Positions 37,349 to 44,665 of a stretch of 64,000 bases of DNA are shown here, piece after piece. The first letter of the stretch is position 1. Each line of letters starts with the position of its first letter. Position numbers and translations under genes: made by a program. The notes below the pieces were generated by a model, which was given only the letters and a program-made list of their open reading frames with translations, had not been told where the DNA came from and ran no database searches. The DNA is taken from the NCBI GenBank assembly GCA_017540605.1, contig JAFYAS010000026.1, positions 115,668 to 179,667 on the forward strand. The letters are read 5' to 3'. Origin of the DNA: Lachnospiraceae bacterium. Lineage in GTDB: Bacteria; Bacillota; Clostridia; Lachnospirales; Lachnospiraceae.

Positions 37349-37801
37349 TCAGAAGTACTTCTTATTGCCCCATAGGTTACTGTGCTTTAAATCCTGATAT
37401 TCGCCATATGCCTGCTCAAGTATCTGCTTTTCGTTGGGAAACTTAAGCAAATGATAGGCCTCATGGAACTTATAGTAACCTGAGTCCATAAAGAATTCTT
37501 CTCTTTGCGGCTTACTGTAATAGCTGTCAGCCATCATAAGATACCAGTGAACATCCTTGTTCACAACATCGGTGGCTGTATTGAAGGTATAATTGCTCTT
37601 GCCTACATACTTTATTATCTGGGCTTTTACGCCTGTCTCCTCACGCACTTCACGAAGAGCAGTCTCCTTATACTCTTCGCCTTCCTCGACAGTTCCTTTG
37701 GGAAGTACCCAGCCTTCATACTTGTTTTTGTAGTTCTTGTATAGCAACAAAACCTTGCCACGGAATATTACAACGCCGCCACAACTAACCGCTTCTACCA
37801 T
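37349..37801 (-). CDS. NUDIX hydrolase
   Basis: A 150-residue NUDIX-fold phosphohydrolase. The NUDIX box is visible as GTVEEGEEYKETALREVREETG (complete: G-x5-E-x7-REUxEExGU). The N-terminus VSCGGVVIF and WVLPKG are usual for the group that cleaves nucleoside diphosphates linked to another moiety. The Tyr-rich C-terminus gives no substrate clue. A strong promoter and AGGAGG lie upstream inside a palindrome. Confidence 0.92.
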   Translation of the reverse strand: MVEAVSCGGVVIFRGKVLLLYKNYKNKYEGWVLPKGTVEEGEEYKETALREVREETGVKAQIIKYVGKSNYTFNTATDVVNKDVHWYLMMADSYYSKPQREEFFMDSGYYKFHEAYHLLKFPNEKQILEQAYGEYQDLKHSNLWGNKKYF

Positions 37802-37804
37802 TGT

Positions 37805-37849
37805 AATACCCTCCTGTTAATCTTTTATATTATAACAGAGGAGGGTATT
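37805..37849. promoter_or_regulatory. Palindrome spanning the NUDIX promoter and ribosome site
   Basis: The arm at 37805-37819 (AATACCCTCCTGTTA) is complementary to that at 37833-37849 except for a two-base bulge. One arm contains the AGGAGG ribosome site of the NUDIX gene, the other lies in the -10/-35 spacer. The predicted transcription start is between the arms, so the arms act as DNA (operator-like) rather than as an mRNA hairpin. On the plus strand it looks like a terminator with a T-run, but no plus-strand gene ends here. Confidence 0.5.
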
Positions 37850-37857
37850 TTTTACAA
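37829..37857 (-). promoter_or_regulatory. Promoter of the NUDIX gene
   Basis: Minus strand: TTGTAA (plus 37852-37857), 17-base spacer, TATAAT (plus 37829-37834). Perfect -10 and good spacing. The ATG is about 28 bases downstream of the -10. Confidence 0.72.
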
Positions 37858-37859
37858 CA

Positions 37860-37879
37860 TTATCCACAAATTATTCACA
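37860..37879 (+). promoter_or_regulatory. Two DnaA-box-like 9-mers
   Basis: TTATCCACA at 37860-37868 matches the consensus DnaA box exactly, and TTATTCACA at 37871-37879 differs by one base. They are in the same orientation, 11 bases apart (about one helical turn), immediately upstream of the NUDIX -35 box. No replication gene or AT-rich unwinding region adjoins, so this is a possible DnaA-sensitive control site or chance. Confidence 0.35.
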
Positions 37880-37899
37880 TATTGGATATTAAACGATAT

Positions 37900-39003
37900 T
37901 TATTTAATAGGACGAGTAAATTTTAACTTTTTAGATTTTTTTGATAAAGTCGTAAGATTGTGCTTGTTCCTATATGCAACTACATAAAACTGATATTTTT
38001 GTCCCATCACTGCAATCATATTTGCTGTAGTACCATCAATTATATTTCCGGAAAAATAAAAATTCTTCCCACCATCACTACTGGAATAAAGATAGTATCC
38101 TGTAGCACCCTTAACCTTATTCCATTTAATATCAAACATTCTTGATTTTCTTCCGTTATAGTAGGCTATTCCCTTCTTTACAGCTTTCGTGATCTTGGGT
38201 GTTTTTAAACTTTTAGGCTTGGTATATGCAGAAGCCACATTTGATTTAGGCCCCAGATTCAATTCTCCATCCGGACTTTTATAATATGGAGCGACTTTAA
38301 ATTTGTATTTTTTTTCAGGTTTCAATTTTTTTATCACAAGACTACCTGAATTTAAATCTTTATATTTCTTGTATTTTTTAGTTCCTTTATCATATATAAA
38401 AACTCGATATCCACTTACATTTGTAAGTTGTCCCCAACTAAGTTTTATTTGAGTATTTTTATCTCCGCTTGTAGCATAAGCCCTTACACTCCTTGTTGGC
38501 TTTATTCCTTTATTTGTCAAACAGAACTTATAATGTCCGAAGTTTGAATTACCTGAATACACTTTAACAATATATGTTCCGGCATCAAGAATTGAGTACT
38601 GCTCATTTGTTTTTCCACTATCAGCGCCGGCATTATAGAAATCGCTTGAATATGTTGAAAACACAGGGGAACTGTACTCTATATTAATATTTTTATCACT
38701 ATACACATTAATATGCAAGCCATAGAAATATCCGGTATATTGGAATCTTATGATCTGTTTTTTAGGAACATAAATCCTATAATAATCATAATCATGATTG
38801 TTATAGTATGCATCTTCACTAAAATCTACAACACTCTCCGATATTTCACCTTCAATTGTATTATTAAGATCAATGCCAAACGCTGTTTCTAAAGTGTCAT
38901 TATTATCAGCAAAAGTATACGCGAAAACCTCAGTGGAACACATAAAACAGAATATTAACACCCCGAATATTATAACAAATGGTTTTAAAAAATATTTTTT
39001 CAT
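37900..39003 (-). CDS. Sec-secreted protein with PPC-like and Fn3-like domains
   Basis: 367 residues with an N-terminal signal peptide ending CSTEVFAYT. Residues ~35-160 resemble bacterial pre-peptidase C-terminal (PPC) beta domains: YDYYRIYVPKKQIIRFQY and AGTYIVKVYSG. Two fibronectin-III-like segments follow (ISGYRVFIYDKG-type turn at ~200-270; WNKVKGATGYYLYSS at ~300-365). No anchor motif is seen. It lies five bases after the Ser/Thr kinase gene, at the end of the type VII operon. It could be a surface accessory, an immunity partner for the lipase, or a binding protein; the sequence does not decide. Confidence 0.7.
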   Translation of the reverse strand: MKKYFLKPFVIIFGVLIFCFMCSTEVFAYTFADNNDTLETAFGIDLNNTIEGEISESVVDFSEDAYYNNHDYDYYRIYVPKKQIIRFQYTGYFYGLHINVYSDKNINIEYSSPVFSTYSSDFYNAGADSGKTNEQYSILDAGTYIVKVYSGNSNFGHYKFCLTNKGIKPTRSVRAYATSGDKNTQIKLSWGQLTNVSGYRVFIYDKGTKKYKKYKDLNSGSLVIKKLKPEKKYKFKVAPYYKSPDGELNLGPKSNVASAYTKPKSLKTPKITKAVKKGIAYYNGRKSRMFDIKWNKVKGATGYYLYSSSDGGKNFYFSGNIIDGTTANMIAVMGQKYQFYVVAYRNKHNLTTLSKKSKKLKFTRPIK

Positions 39004-39007
39004 CCTC

Positions 39008-41344
39008 TTAATCTCCTATTTCCCACTGAAATCCACTATCTTTGTTTGATTTCTTCTTGGTTGTTTTCTTATTGCTTTTTTTAGTACTACTACTATTCTT
39101 TTTTGAGCTTGTTGTATTCTTGTTATTGTTTTTATTTGAGTTGCTCGAAGCAGTAGTTTGTTCTTCCTTCTGAACAACAATTTTAATTTTCTCATTTTGG
39201 GTAATCACATTACCTTCCTTAATCTCCTGTTTAATAACCTCGTTAACCTTTGGTGTGTGATCTGAAATCTGATAATCCTTATAATCAGCTTCAGAAATAC
39301 TCAAAACCTCCTCGGATAACCCAGCCTTCTCAATTGCTTGTTTTGCATTATCCAAAGACATACCTTCCAGCTTTGGAACTACATAACCATCAATATAAAT
39401 AACAGTAATGGTAGTATTTCTATCAACTTCTGAATCGGGTTCAATATCCTGCGAAATCACATCTCCATGGTTATACTCTCCAATCTTATCTTCCGGTATC
39501 TGACCAGCAGTATTTTTAATAATATTCAATTCACAATGCTCTAGTATCATTTCTGCATTTTCAATTTTTTCTCCAACTAAATTGGGTACTATAATTTTTG
39601 ATATTTCAGGTTCAAAGCCTTCATTAAAAGCATTTTCTTCTGCCGAAGTCAAATTATCAATTGTTATTTCTGTTGCAGTCTCCGAAGAGTTTTCTACACT
39701 ATCTATTGTTTTATTGTTCAGTAAAGCTACCACAACTGTTCCAACAACGATAACAAAGAATAAACAATAAAGATATCCTGGTTTTTTCTTTTTGTTTTTT
39801 TGTGATAAGTTTGATTCATAAGGTTCAGAGATATCGGAATTTAAACCTATAGCTAAATCATTTATAGTATTTATCTCTCTGGATTTTTGTTCTTCTTCTA
39901 GTTTTCTCTTTTTTTCCTCCTCAATTCTCTTTCTGTTCTCTTCCTCAAGCTTTCTTCTATTCTCTTCTTCTATTCTCTTGTTCTCTTCCTCGATTCTACG
40001 CCTATTCTCTTCCTCAAGCTTTCTCCTGTTCTCTTCTTCTATTCTTCTTTTTTCTTCCTCGATTCTACGCCTATTCTCTTCTTCAACCTTTTTTCTGTTC
40101 TCTTCCTCTATTCTTCTTTTTTCTTCCTCGATTCTTTTTTGTTGTTCTTTAAGTCTTTTTTCTCTTTCAATTTCCCGCTGTCTTTCTTCTGCTTCGGAAA
40201 GTGAGATAAAACCGCCACTTAATTGTTCAAAACCGACAGTACCATACTCTTCTTCATACAGATCAACAGCTCTATCCGTTTCGGTGTCAACCTTATCTAT
40301 TGATTTTTCAGCTAGTTCTTTAGCAGATACTGTTTTTTCCTCAACACTTTCATCTAATATATCATCATCAAAAAAAGCTTTCCACAGCAAGTCAGTATAA
40401 TTCGAATCCAAATCCCTTCCTATCAAATTTTCCAATTCTATACGCATATCTCGAGGATTATGAAAACGATCATTTGGATCATACGAGCACGCTTTCAAAA
40501 TAATATTTGATAGTCCTTCAGAAGCATCAATAGGTTTGTTCCAAGTTTTTTCCCTTTTCATCCTAGATTCAAACGCTTTAATCCTATCTTCATGAGTAAA
40601 ACTTAACGGAGCCGGCGGATAAAATGGCGGTCTACTCTTATTGAGCAACCTATACATAACCATTCCAAGGGAGAAAATATCTGCGGTGTTATCATATTTA
40701 GAACCAATATACACCTCAGGAGCCATGTAACTTTCGGTACCTTTTCTGGATGAAGCCAATTCCTTCACTCCAAGAACCTTTGCTATACCAAAATCTCCAA
40801 GTTTATAATTACCGGTATTAGTAACAAAAATGTTTTCAGGTTTTATATCTCGGTGTATAACATTGTTCTTTTTTTCACAGGTTTCTAATGCTCTGCAAAT
40901 ATCTATGCCAAGCTTAATAACATCTTTCTCGGTCATATAATGATCAAGCTTAGTCAGTTTTTTTAATCCTAAAGAAAAAGGTGCTAAAAGTTCCATTCTG
41001 ATGATTATAGTCCACTCATCTTCGGAATCACTAACAATAACCTGATGATCCTCGTATGATACAATATGGCTGTCCCCCTTCATACTTTCCATAAGAGCGC
41101 ATTCAGCAACAAGCTCCTCAACCATACTCTCGTAATAGTCAGAAACACTATCATCAGACATAGTATCAAAAAGGATATCATTATCAACATCATCATTTTT
41201 AGATAATTCTATTATTTTAATAGCAGCACGATATTCGTATCTTCCTTCCGTTCTGACAGCTTCAAATACAGTACCAAAACTACCTTTTCCAATGATTTTT
41301 ATTAACTTATATTTATCTATAATATCATTTATCCTGTATCTCAT
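39008..41344 (-). CDS. Membrane Ser/Thr protein kinase with two PASTA domains
   Basis: 778 residues. Kinase domain 11-310: Gly-rich loop GKGSFG (19-24), Lys43, HRDIKPEN (164-171), DFG (184-186) and APE (208-210), so it should be active. A highly charged repeat helix (about 380-490) follows, then one membrane helix (~515-535, LFFVIVVGTVVVALL), then two PASTA domains (PNLVGEKIENAEMIL; PKLEGMSLDNAKQAI) and a Ser/Asn/Lys-rich tail. PASTA domains bind muropeptides or lipid II in PknB/PrkC. It is inside the type VII operon, 12 bases after the YukD-like gene. EssB/YukC has an inactive kinase fold and no PASTA, so this is not simply EssB. A housekeeping PknB elsewhere is likely. Confidence 0.9.
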   Translation of the reverse strand: MRYRINDIIDKYKLIKIIGKGSFGTVFEAVRTEGRYEYRAAIKIIELSKNDDVDNDILFDTMSDDSVSDYYESMVEELVAECALMESMKGDSHIVSYEDHQVIVSDSEDEWTIIIRMELLAPFSLGLKKLTKLDHYMTEKDVIKLGIDICRALETCEKKNNVIHRDIKPENIFVTNTGNYKLGDFGIAKVLGVKELASSRKGTESYMAPEVYIGSKYDNTADIFSLGMVMYRLLNKSRPPFYPPAPLSFTHEDRIKAFESRMKREKTWNKPIDASEGLSNIILKACSYDPNDRFHNPRDMRIELENLIGRDLDSNYTDLLWKAFFDDDILDESVEEKTVSAKELAEKSIDKVDTETDRAVDLYEEEYGTVGFEQLSGGFISLSEAEERQREIEREKRLKEQQKRIEEEKRRIEEENRKKVEEENRRRIEEEKRRIEEENRRKLEEENRRRIEEENKRIEEENRRKLEEENRKRIEEEKKRKLEEEQKSREINTINDLAIGLNSDISEPYESNLSQKNKKKKPGYLYCLFFVIVVGTVVVALLNNKTIDSVENSSETATEITIDNLTSAEENAFNEGFEPEISKIIVPNLVGEKIENAEMILEHCELNIIKNTAGQIPEDKIGEYNHGDVISQDIEPDSEVDRNTTITVIYIDGYVVPKLEGMSLDNAKQAIEKAGLSEEVLSISEADYKDYQISDHTPKVNEVIKQEIKEGNVITQNEKIKIVVQKEEQTTASSNSNKNNNKNTTSSKKNSSSTKKSNKKTTKKKSNKDSGFQWEIGD
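39920..40126 (-). repeat. Three tandem 69-bp coding repeats in the kinase juxtamembrane helix
   Basis: Three 69-base units at 39920-39988, 39989-40057 and 40058-40126, followed by a partial copy. Each encodes 23 residues made of about three 7-8-residue subunits of the type RRIEEENR. They form a long charged single helix between kinase domain and membrane. Copy number probably varies. Confidence 0.8.
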
Positions 41345-41356
41345 ATTTAAAACCGC

Positions 41357-41608
41357 CTACAAAAGCATCAATTCCTCACCATTATTTAACATTAATTGAC
41401 GAGGGGTCTTATCTATATCTAAAACAGTTCCTGTTTCCCTCATACATAAGACAGCATCAGCAGAAGAAATATAATATCCACTTTCAAGATCATTAAAACA
41501 ATGATCAACCAGTGAAACAATATCTCCAATTTTTACATTGACAGGAATTTTAATATCGTAACTTTTTTCAGCCATTGGCAAATATACATTTACAATTATT
41601 TTATTCAT
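41357..41608 (-). CDS. esaB: YukD/EsaB-like ubiquitin-fold protein
   Basis: 83 residues with the start NKIIVNVYLPMAEKSYDIKI and the rest typical of YukD: a ubiquitin-like beta-grasp without a C-terminal Gly-Gly. It is a small cytosolic regulator or component of Firmicute type VII secretion. Its place between the small helical proteins and the kinase gene supports the call. The sequence is short, so the assignment leans partly on context. Confidence 0.8.
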   Translation of the reverse strand: MNKIIVNVYLPMAEKSYDIKIPVNVKIGDIVSLVDHCFNDLESGYYISSADAVLCMRETGTVLDIDKTPRQLMLNNGEELMLL

Positions 41609-41678
41609 AGCAAGCTACTCCTTTAAAACTATAAGGTAAGTGTTAAGAGTTGTAGCAAAAAATCACTCCATAACAACT

Positions 41679-41999
41679 TTATAATCTTGATAACATAGCG
41701 GCTCTTTCAAGAGCTCGTTCTCGGGCAGCTTCATATTCATTTGAAGCAAAGTTCAAAATAGATGAGTATGTAGAAAGAGCTTGTATTAATCTATCACACC
41801 GAGAATCGCTATCATCAATTTCTTGCCAATTTTGAAAAAAAAGAGTAGCATCTTTGCCAACCCAACTATTCTTAAGCATCTCAACATCAGAATTTGCAAC
41901 ATTATATTTAGTTTTGATCAAGTCGATCAAGGTTTCAATATGCTTTGAAGCCTTGGTCAGATTCTTGGTTTCAACATTAATAATCACATTATTTCTCAT
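41679..41999 (-). CDS. WXG100-like small helical protein
   Basis: 106 residues, predicted helical hairpin with the turn motif SWVGKDATLFFQNW at mid-length (WVG), the hallmark of ESAT-6/WXG100 proteins. Such proteins dimerise and are exported by, or escort substrates to, type VII secretion. The C-terminus is Arg/Glu-rich (YEAARERALERAAML). AGGGG lies upstream. It is the third small protein after the lipase gene and may be a targeting partner of the lipase. Confidence 0.78.
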   Translation of the reverse strand: MRNNVIINVETKNLTKASKHIETLIDLIKTKYNVANSDVEMLKNSWVGKDATLFFQNWQEIDDSDSRCDRLIQALSTYSSILNFASNEYEAARERALERAAMLSRL

Positions 42000-42014
42000 A
42001 GTTATAAAATACCC

Positions 42015-42332
42015 CTATTTAAAATTATCCGCAAGCCTTTTATTTATATCCTCATTCTTTTCATATCCCTCACCGATCTGATTCAACAATAACAAAACCT
42101 TATCATTTAACGAATCATATCTATCCGGTTCAAAAACACCAATTATTCTTTCTATCGAATTTTTGGCATTTTGAGCTGATGGACCGCTCCATGATGAAAG
42201 TATCGCTTTTATTTGTGATGGTTCATTTTTACAACATTCAGCAACAGACTTATTAACCGTATCTATGGTGTGTGCGCAAGTTGCAATACGTTCAGTATCA
42301 ACCATCAAATCATTTTTCGAAGATACACGCAT
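42015..42332 (-). CDS. WXG100-like small helical protein
   Basis: 105 residues, starting MRVSSKNDLMVDTERIATCA; the ATG at 42332 has GGGGG upstream, and the longer frame to 42368 overlaps the previous gene. It shows the WXG-type turn SSWSGPSAQNAKNSI between two helices. The C-terminus ends NEDINKRLADNFK, like the paralogue at 43972 (NDNIRLADVFKG), suggesting the two derive from a common ancestor. Likely a secretion partner in the lipase set. Confidence 0.78.
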   Translation of the reverse strand: MRVSSKNDLMVDTERIATCAHTIDTVNKSVAECCKNEPSQIKAILSSWSGPSAQNAKNSIERIIGVFEPDRYDSLNDKVLLLLNQIGEGYEKNEDINKRLADNFK

Positions 42333-42342
42333 ACTATACCCC

Positions 42343-42579
42343 CTAATTATTACCTGTAATACTTTCAAATCCGGAAACCAGTTTACTAATATCTATTCTA
42401 TTCAGCTTCAACTGAGCTGAATTATATTTATTAATAACCTTTTCTATACATTCACTGCATTTTCTGTTACCTATTCCGGAAAAGTCGGTTCTTACACCTA
42501 TTGATATTTCACACAACTCTTCTATTATTGATTTTAATTCTTCTTTTATATCCTTTAATTCACGTTCTGATGCAGTCAT
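42343..42579 (-). CDS. Small helical protein, probable lipase targeting partner
   Basis: 78 residues, predicted to be two helices around GIGNRKCSECI. There is no WXG motif, but size, helicity and place directly after the lipase match the small DUF3130/DUF5082-type proteins that bind the helical domain of LXG effectors. Start ATG 42579 is preferred: GAGGT lies five bases upstream. The lipase stop codon is one base upstream, so translation is coupled. Confidence 0.65.
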   Translation of the reverse strand: MTASERELKDIKEELKSIIEELCEISIGVRTDFSGIGNRKCSECIEKVINKYNSAQLKLNRIDISKLVSGFESITGNN

Positions 42580-42580
42580 A

Positions 42581-43870
42581 TCATACCTCATAAAACTTTT
42601 GATTTATACAATTCTCAACATTAGAAAAATCCTCAGCCGTATTCTTTAGATATTCAGAACACCTTTTTAACAAGGTGCTATAACCCACTAAAATATCTGC
42701 AGTTATCAAATTATATAGATCAAGCCATCCAACCTTATAATACAGTTTATCCATTCTTTTATCGAGCTCAACAATCCTGATATTCACCTTATCAATTCTA
42801 GATGCGTATTCATATAGTTTATCTATATCTATCTTAAGAACTTCATATCTTTCGTATTGTAATCTTCTGTCTATACGTATTTTTTTTACGCTCTTCACTT
42901 TTTTTGTGGTCGCCTGATAATTAATGATTTGATTTTTAAGATGTAAATAATTCTTGGTAACGCTTCTAAAGGGGTTTTGGAAAATATTAAATCCTGTATT
43001 ATCAAGTCCTTTTGAAGAAATTCCGACAACACCTGATGCTTCATCAAATCTTTCACTATTGATATTTATTTTTCCACCGCTGAGATTCAAATATTCTAAC
43101 GAATGATATACTGAACCCGGAACTGCGGAAAAATCACCATCTTTATCTCTACCATTGTAGTTTCCATTAGGATCTGCAGCAACATCAGCAATTAATATAT
43201 GCCCACTTACTACATTAAGCAGATTCCCAACAAGACTGCATTTGTAATGATACATCCTCGACTTCATCTTCTGTATGAGCGCTTCATTTTCAAGTAAAAA
43301 CTCATTAGAAAAGCCGGGACCGTCTATACTAACACATCGTTCAATACAATCATCTATTCCATAATAAGAAGACATAATAGTGGCATATTCAGCAAGATTA
43401 CCACCCAAAGAATGTCCGGCAAAAGTAATCCTATCGTATTGGCTTAATAAATCTCTATATCGATCCAGAAACTTATCTACCTCAAGCTGTTGCGTGGTAC
43501 AGGTAGAATTCAACAATCCAAAATCCGCCAAGCCCCAATCCTTCACTAGATCCTCGGCTTTTCTCGCACCTTCCCCCAATTCGCTTCCTCTAAAGCCAAC
43601 CAAAGCACGTCCGGGCTCTGTTTCAACAATACAGGCATACATTCCCACATCAAGAATTTGATTTTTATCATATACTCCAACAATCTTCCAGTTATCCAAT
43701 TCAGATTTAGGAACGCCGGTTGATAAAAGATCATTATAATCCTCTTCGGATAAGAATTCCTTAAGTGGAATCTTACCATGATACTTTCTAATCAGTTCGT
43801 TAATATCTTTTTTACAATCTTTATAAGCAAGCCTTGCTAAAACTGCTGCTTCAAGTGAATAATCGATCAA
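42581..43870 (-). CDS. Lipase-like protein (DUF2974/Mbeg1-like) with C-terminal helical targeting-like domain
   Basis: 429 residues, start TTG 43870 with AGAGGTG upstream. The N-terminal ~290 residues are an alpha/beta hydrolase: ALVGFRGSELGEGARK, then the nucleophile elbow FAGHSLGGNLAEYA (Ser154), SIDGPGFSNEF (possible Asp) and VYHSLEYL (possible His). The C-terminal ~120 residues are a helical hairpin with a GW turn (RMDKLYYKVGWLDLYNLI), similar in shape to LXG/WXG100 domains. That is the reverse of normal LXG toxins but the same order as the S. aureus type VII lipase TslA. No signal peptide. It sits among WXG100-like genes, so it is probably a type VII substrate acting on lipids outside the cell. 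Confidence 0.8.
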   Translation of the reverse strand: MIDYSLEAAVLARLAYKDCKKDINELIRKYHGKIPLKEFLSEEDYNDLLSTGVPKSELDNWKIVGVYDKNQILDVGMYACIVETEPGRALVGFRGSELGEGARKAEDLVKDWGLADFGLLNSTCTTQQLEVDKFLDRYRDLLSQYDRITFAGHSLGGNLAEYATIMSSYYGIDDCIERCVSIDGPGFSNEFLLENEALIQKMKSRMYHYKCSLVGNLLNVVSGHILIADVAADPNGNYNGRDKDGDFSAVPGSVYHSLEYLNLSGGKININSERFDEASGVVGISSKGLDNTGFNIFQNPFRSVTKNYLHLKNQIINYQATTKKVKSVKKIRIDRRLQYERYEVLKIDIDKLYEYASRIDKVNIRIVELDKRMDKLYYKVGWLDLYNLITADILVGYSTLLKRCSEYLKNTAEDFSNVENCINQKFYEV

Positions 43871-43903
43871 ATAATCACCTCTTAACAATAAAGCAATATA
43901 TTA

Positions 43904-43939
43904 CGCCCGCCCATATTTAAAAAACTATATAGACGAGCG
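43904..43939 (-). promoter_or_regulatory. RNA hairpin in the leader of the lipase gene
   Basis: In the minus-strand transcript a 13-pair stem forms between 43927-43939 and 43904-43916 around a 10-base loop (43917-43926). Four pairs are G-U, and these would be A-C mismatches on the other strand, so the structure is specific to the RNA of this operon. It is not followed by a T-run. It may act as a partial attenuator, processing site or mRNA stabiliser between the WXG100 genes and the lipase. Confidence 0.5.
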
Positions 43940-43971
43940 CAACATAAATGCACATCACATAAAATAACTCA

Positions 43972-44286
43972 TTAACCCTTAAAAACATCAGCAAGTCTTA
44001 TATTGTCATTTTCAATACTCTCGTATCCCTGCTGGACGTTTGTTCGTAAAAAATTTGAATATTGCTTCATAACATCCTCATATAACTGAAAATAATTCTG
44101 AGCAAACTTATCATAGGAATCTATGGTAGCCCTTGCAGCCTCGCTTTGCCAAATATTCGCAAGCCCGTCAATAGTAACCTTAGTCTTATCAAGCTCTTCT
44201 CTGAGCTTTTTATTAATCTCATCCATCTTATCAGCTATACTTTTTACCTGATCGGTATTTACTGTAATGCTATTCCCTACAGCCAT
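43972..44286 (-). CDS. WXG100-family protein
   Basis: 104 residues, helical hairpin. The turn reads LANIWQSEAARATIDSY, that is W-Q-S in place of W-X-G, which occurs in many WXG100 proteins. The C-terminus carries a ENDNIRLADVFKG end, close to the type VII export tail pattern. GAGG lies before the ATG. The neighbour at 44299 is probably its dimer partner. Confidence 0.85.
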   Translation of the reverse strand: MAVGNSITVNTDQVKSIADKMDEINKKLREELDKTKVTIDGLANIWQSEAARATIDSYDKFAQNYFQLYEDVMKQYSNFLRTNVQQGYESIENDNIRLADVFKG

Positions 44287-44298
44287 TTCTCAATCCTC

Positions 44299-44604
44299 CT
44301 AATTCTGTAATTTTTTAACATCTTCCACATTTACTTCCTGACGCACTTCATAATTACCCTTCTGAGTATCCAGCGCTTCAGCTGCATTATCAAGCCTAAT
44401 AGCCATTCCTTCCAATTCATCAGCGCATCCCAAGATCTGAGATACAAAAGCCTGATTATCTGCACCGGTCCAGGCTTCACCCATAGTCTTGGCACAATCA
44501 AGAAGTTCTTTGTACAACTTTCTGTATGTTGTTGCAGAAGTTCTCAAAGAAGTCACTGCCTTTCCCATCTCCTCAAAAGATGTAACTTTAATTTGCTTTC
44601 CCAT
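44299..44604 (-). CDS. WXG100-family protein
   Basis: 101 residues starting MGKQIKVTSFEEMGKAV; ATG 44604 has AAGGAGG upstream. Turn motif GEAWTGADNQAFVS gives a true W-T-G. It has flanking amphipathic helices and a short hydrophilic tail. It is the first small gene after EssC, a usual place for the main EsxA-like substrate or partner of Firmicute type VII systems. Confidence 0.88.
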   Translation of the reverse strand: MGKQIKVTSFEEMGKAVTSLRTSATTYRKLYKELLDCAKTMGEAWTGADNQAFVSQILGCADELEGMAIRLDNAAEALDTQKGNYEVRQEVNVEDVKKLQN

Positions 44605-44665
44605 TAATGAAAAACCTCCTTTTTTCATATTCTTGTAATTCAACAAGAAATTTTTTTATATAAAT

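Noticed and set aside
37805..37856. Terminator on the plus strand (stem followed by T-run)
   Set aside because: No plus-strand gene ends here; the same bases form the promoter and ribosome site of the minus-strand NUDIX gene.
39920..40126. Regular repeats, considered as a CRISPR array
   Set aside because: The 69-base units are contiguous, in frame and coding (RRIEEENR-type helix), with no unique spacers.
39008..41344. Kinase gene taken as EssB/YukC
   Set aside because: All catalytic motifs are intact and PASTA domains are present; EssB is a short pseudokinase protein without PASTA.
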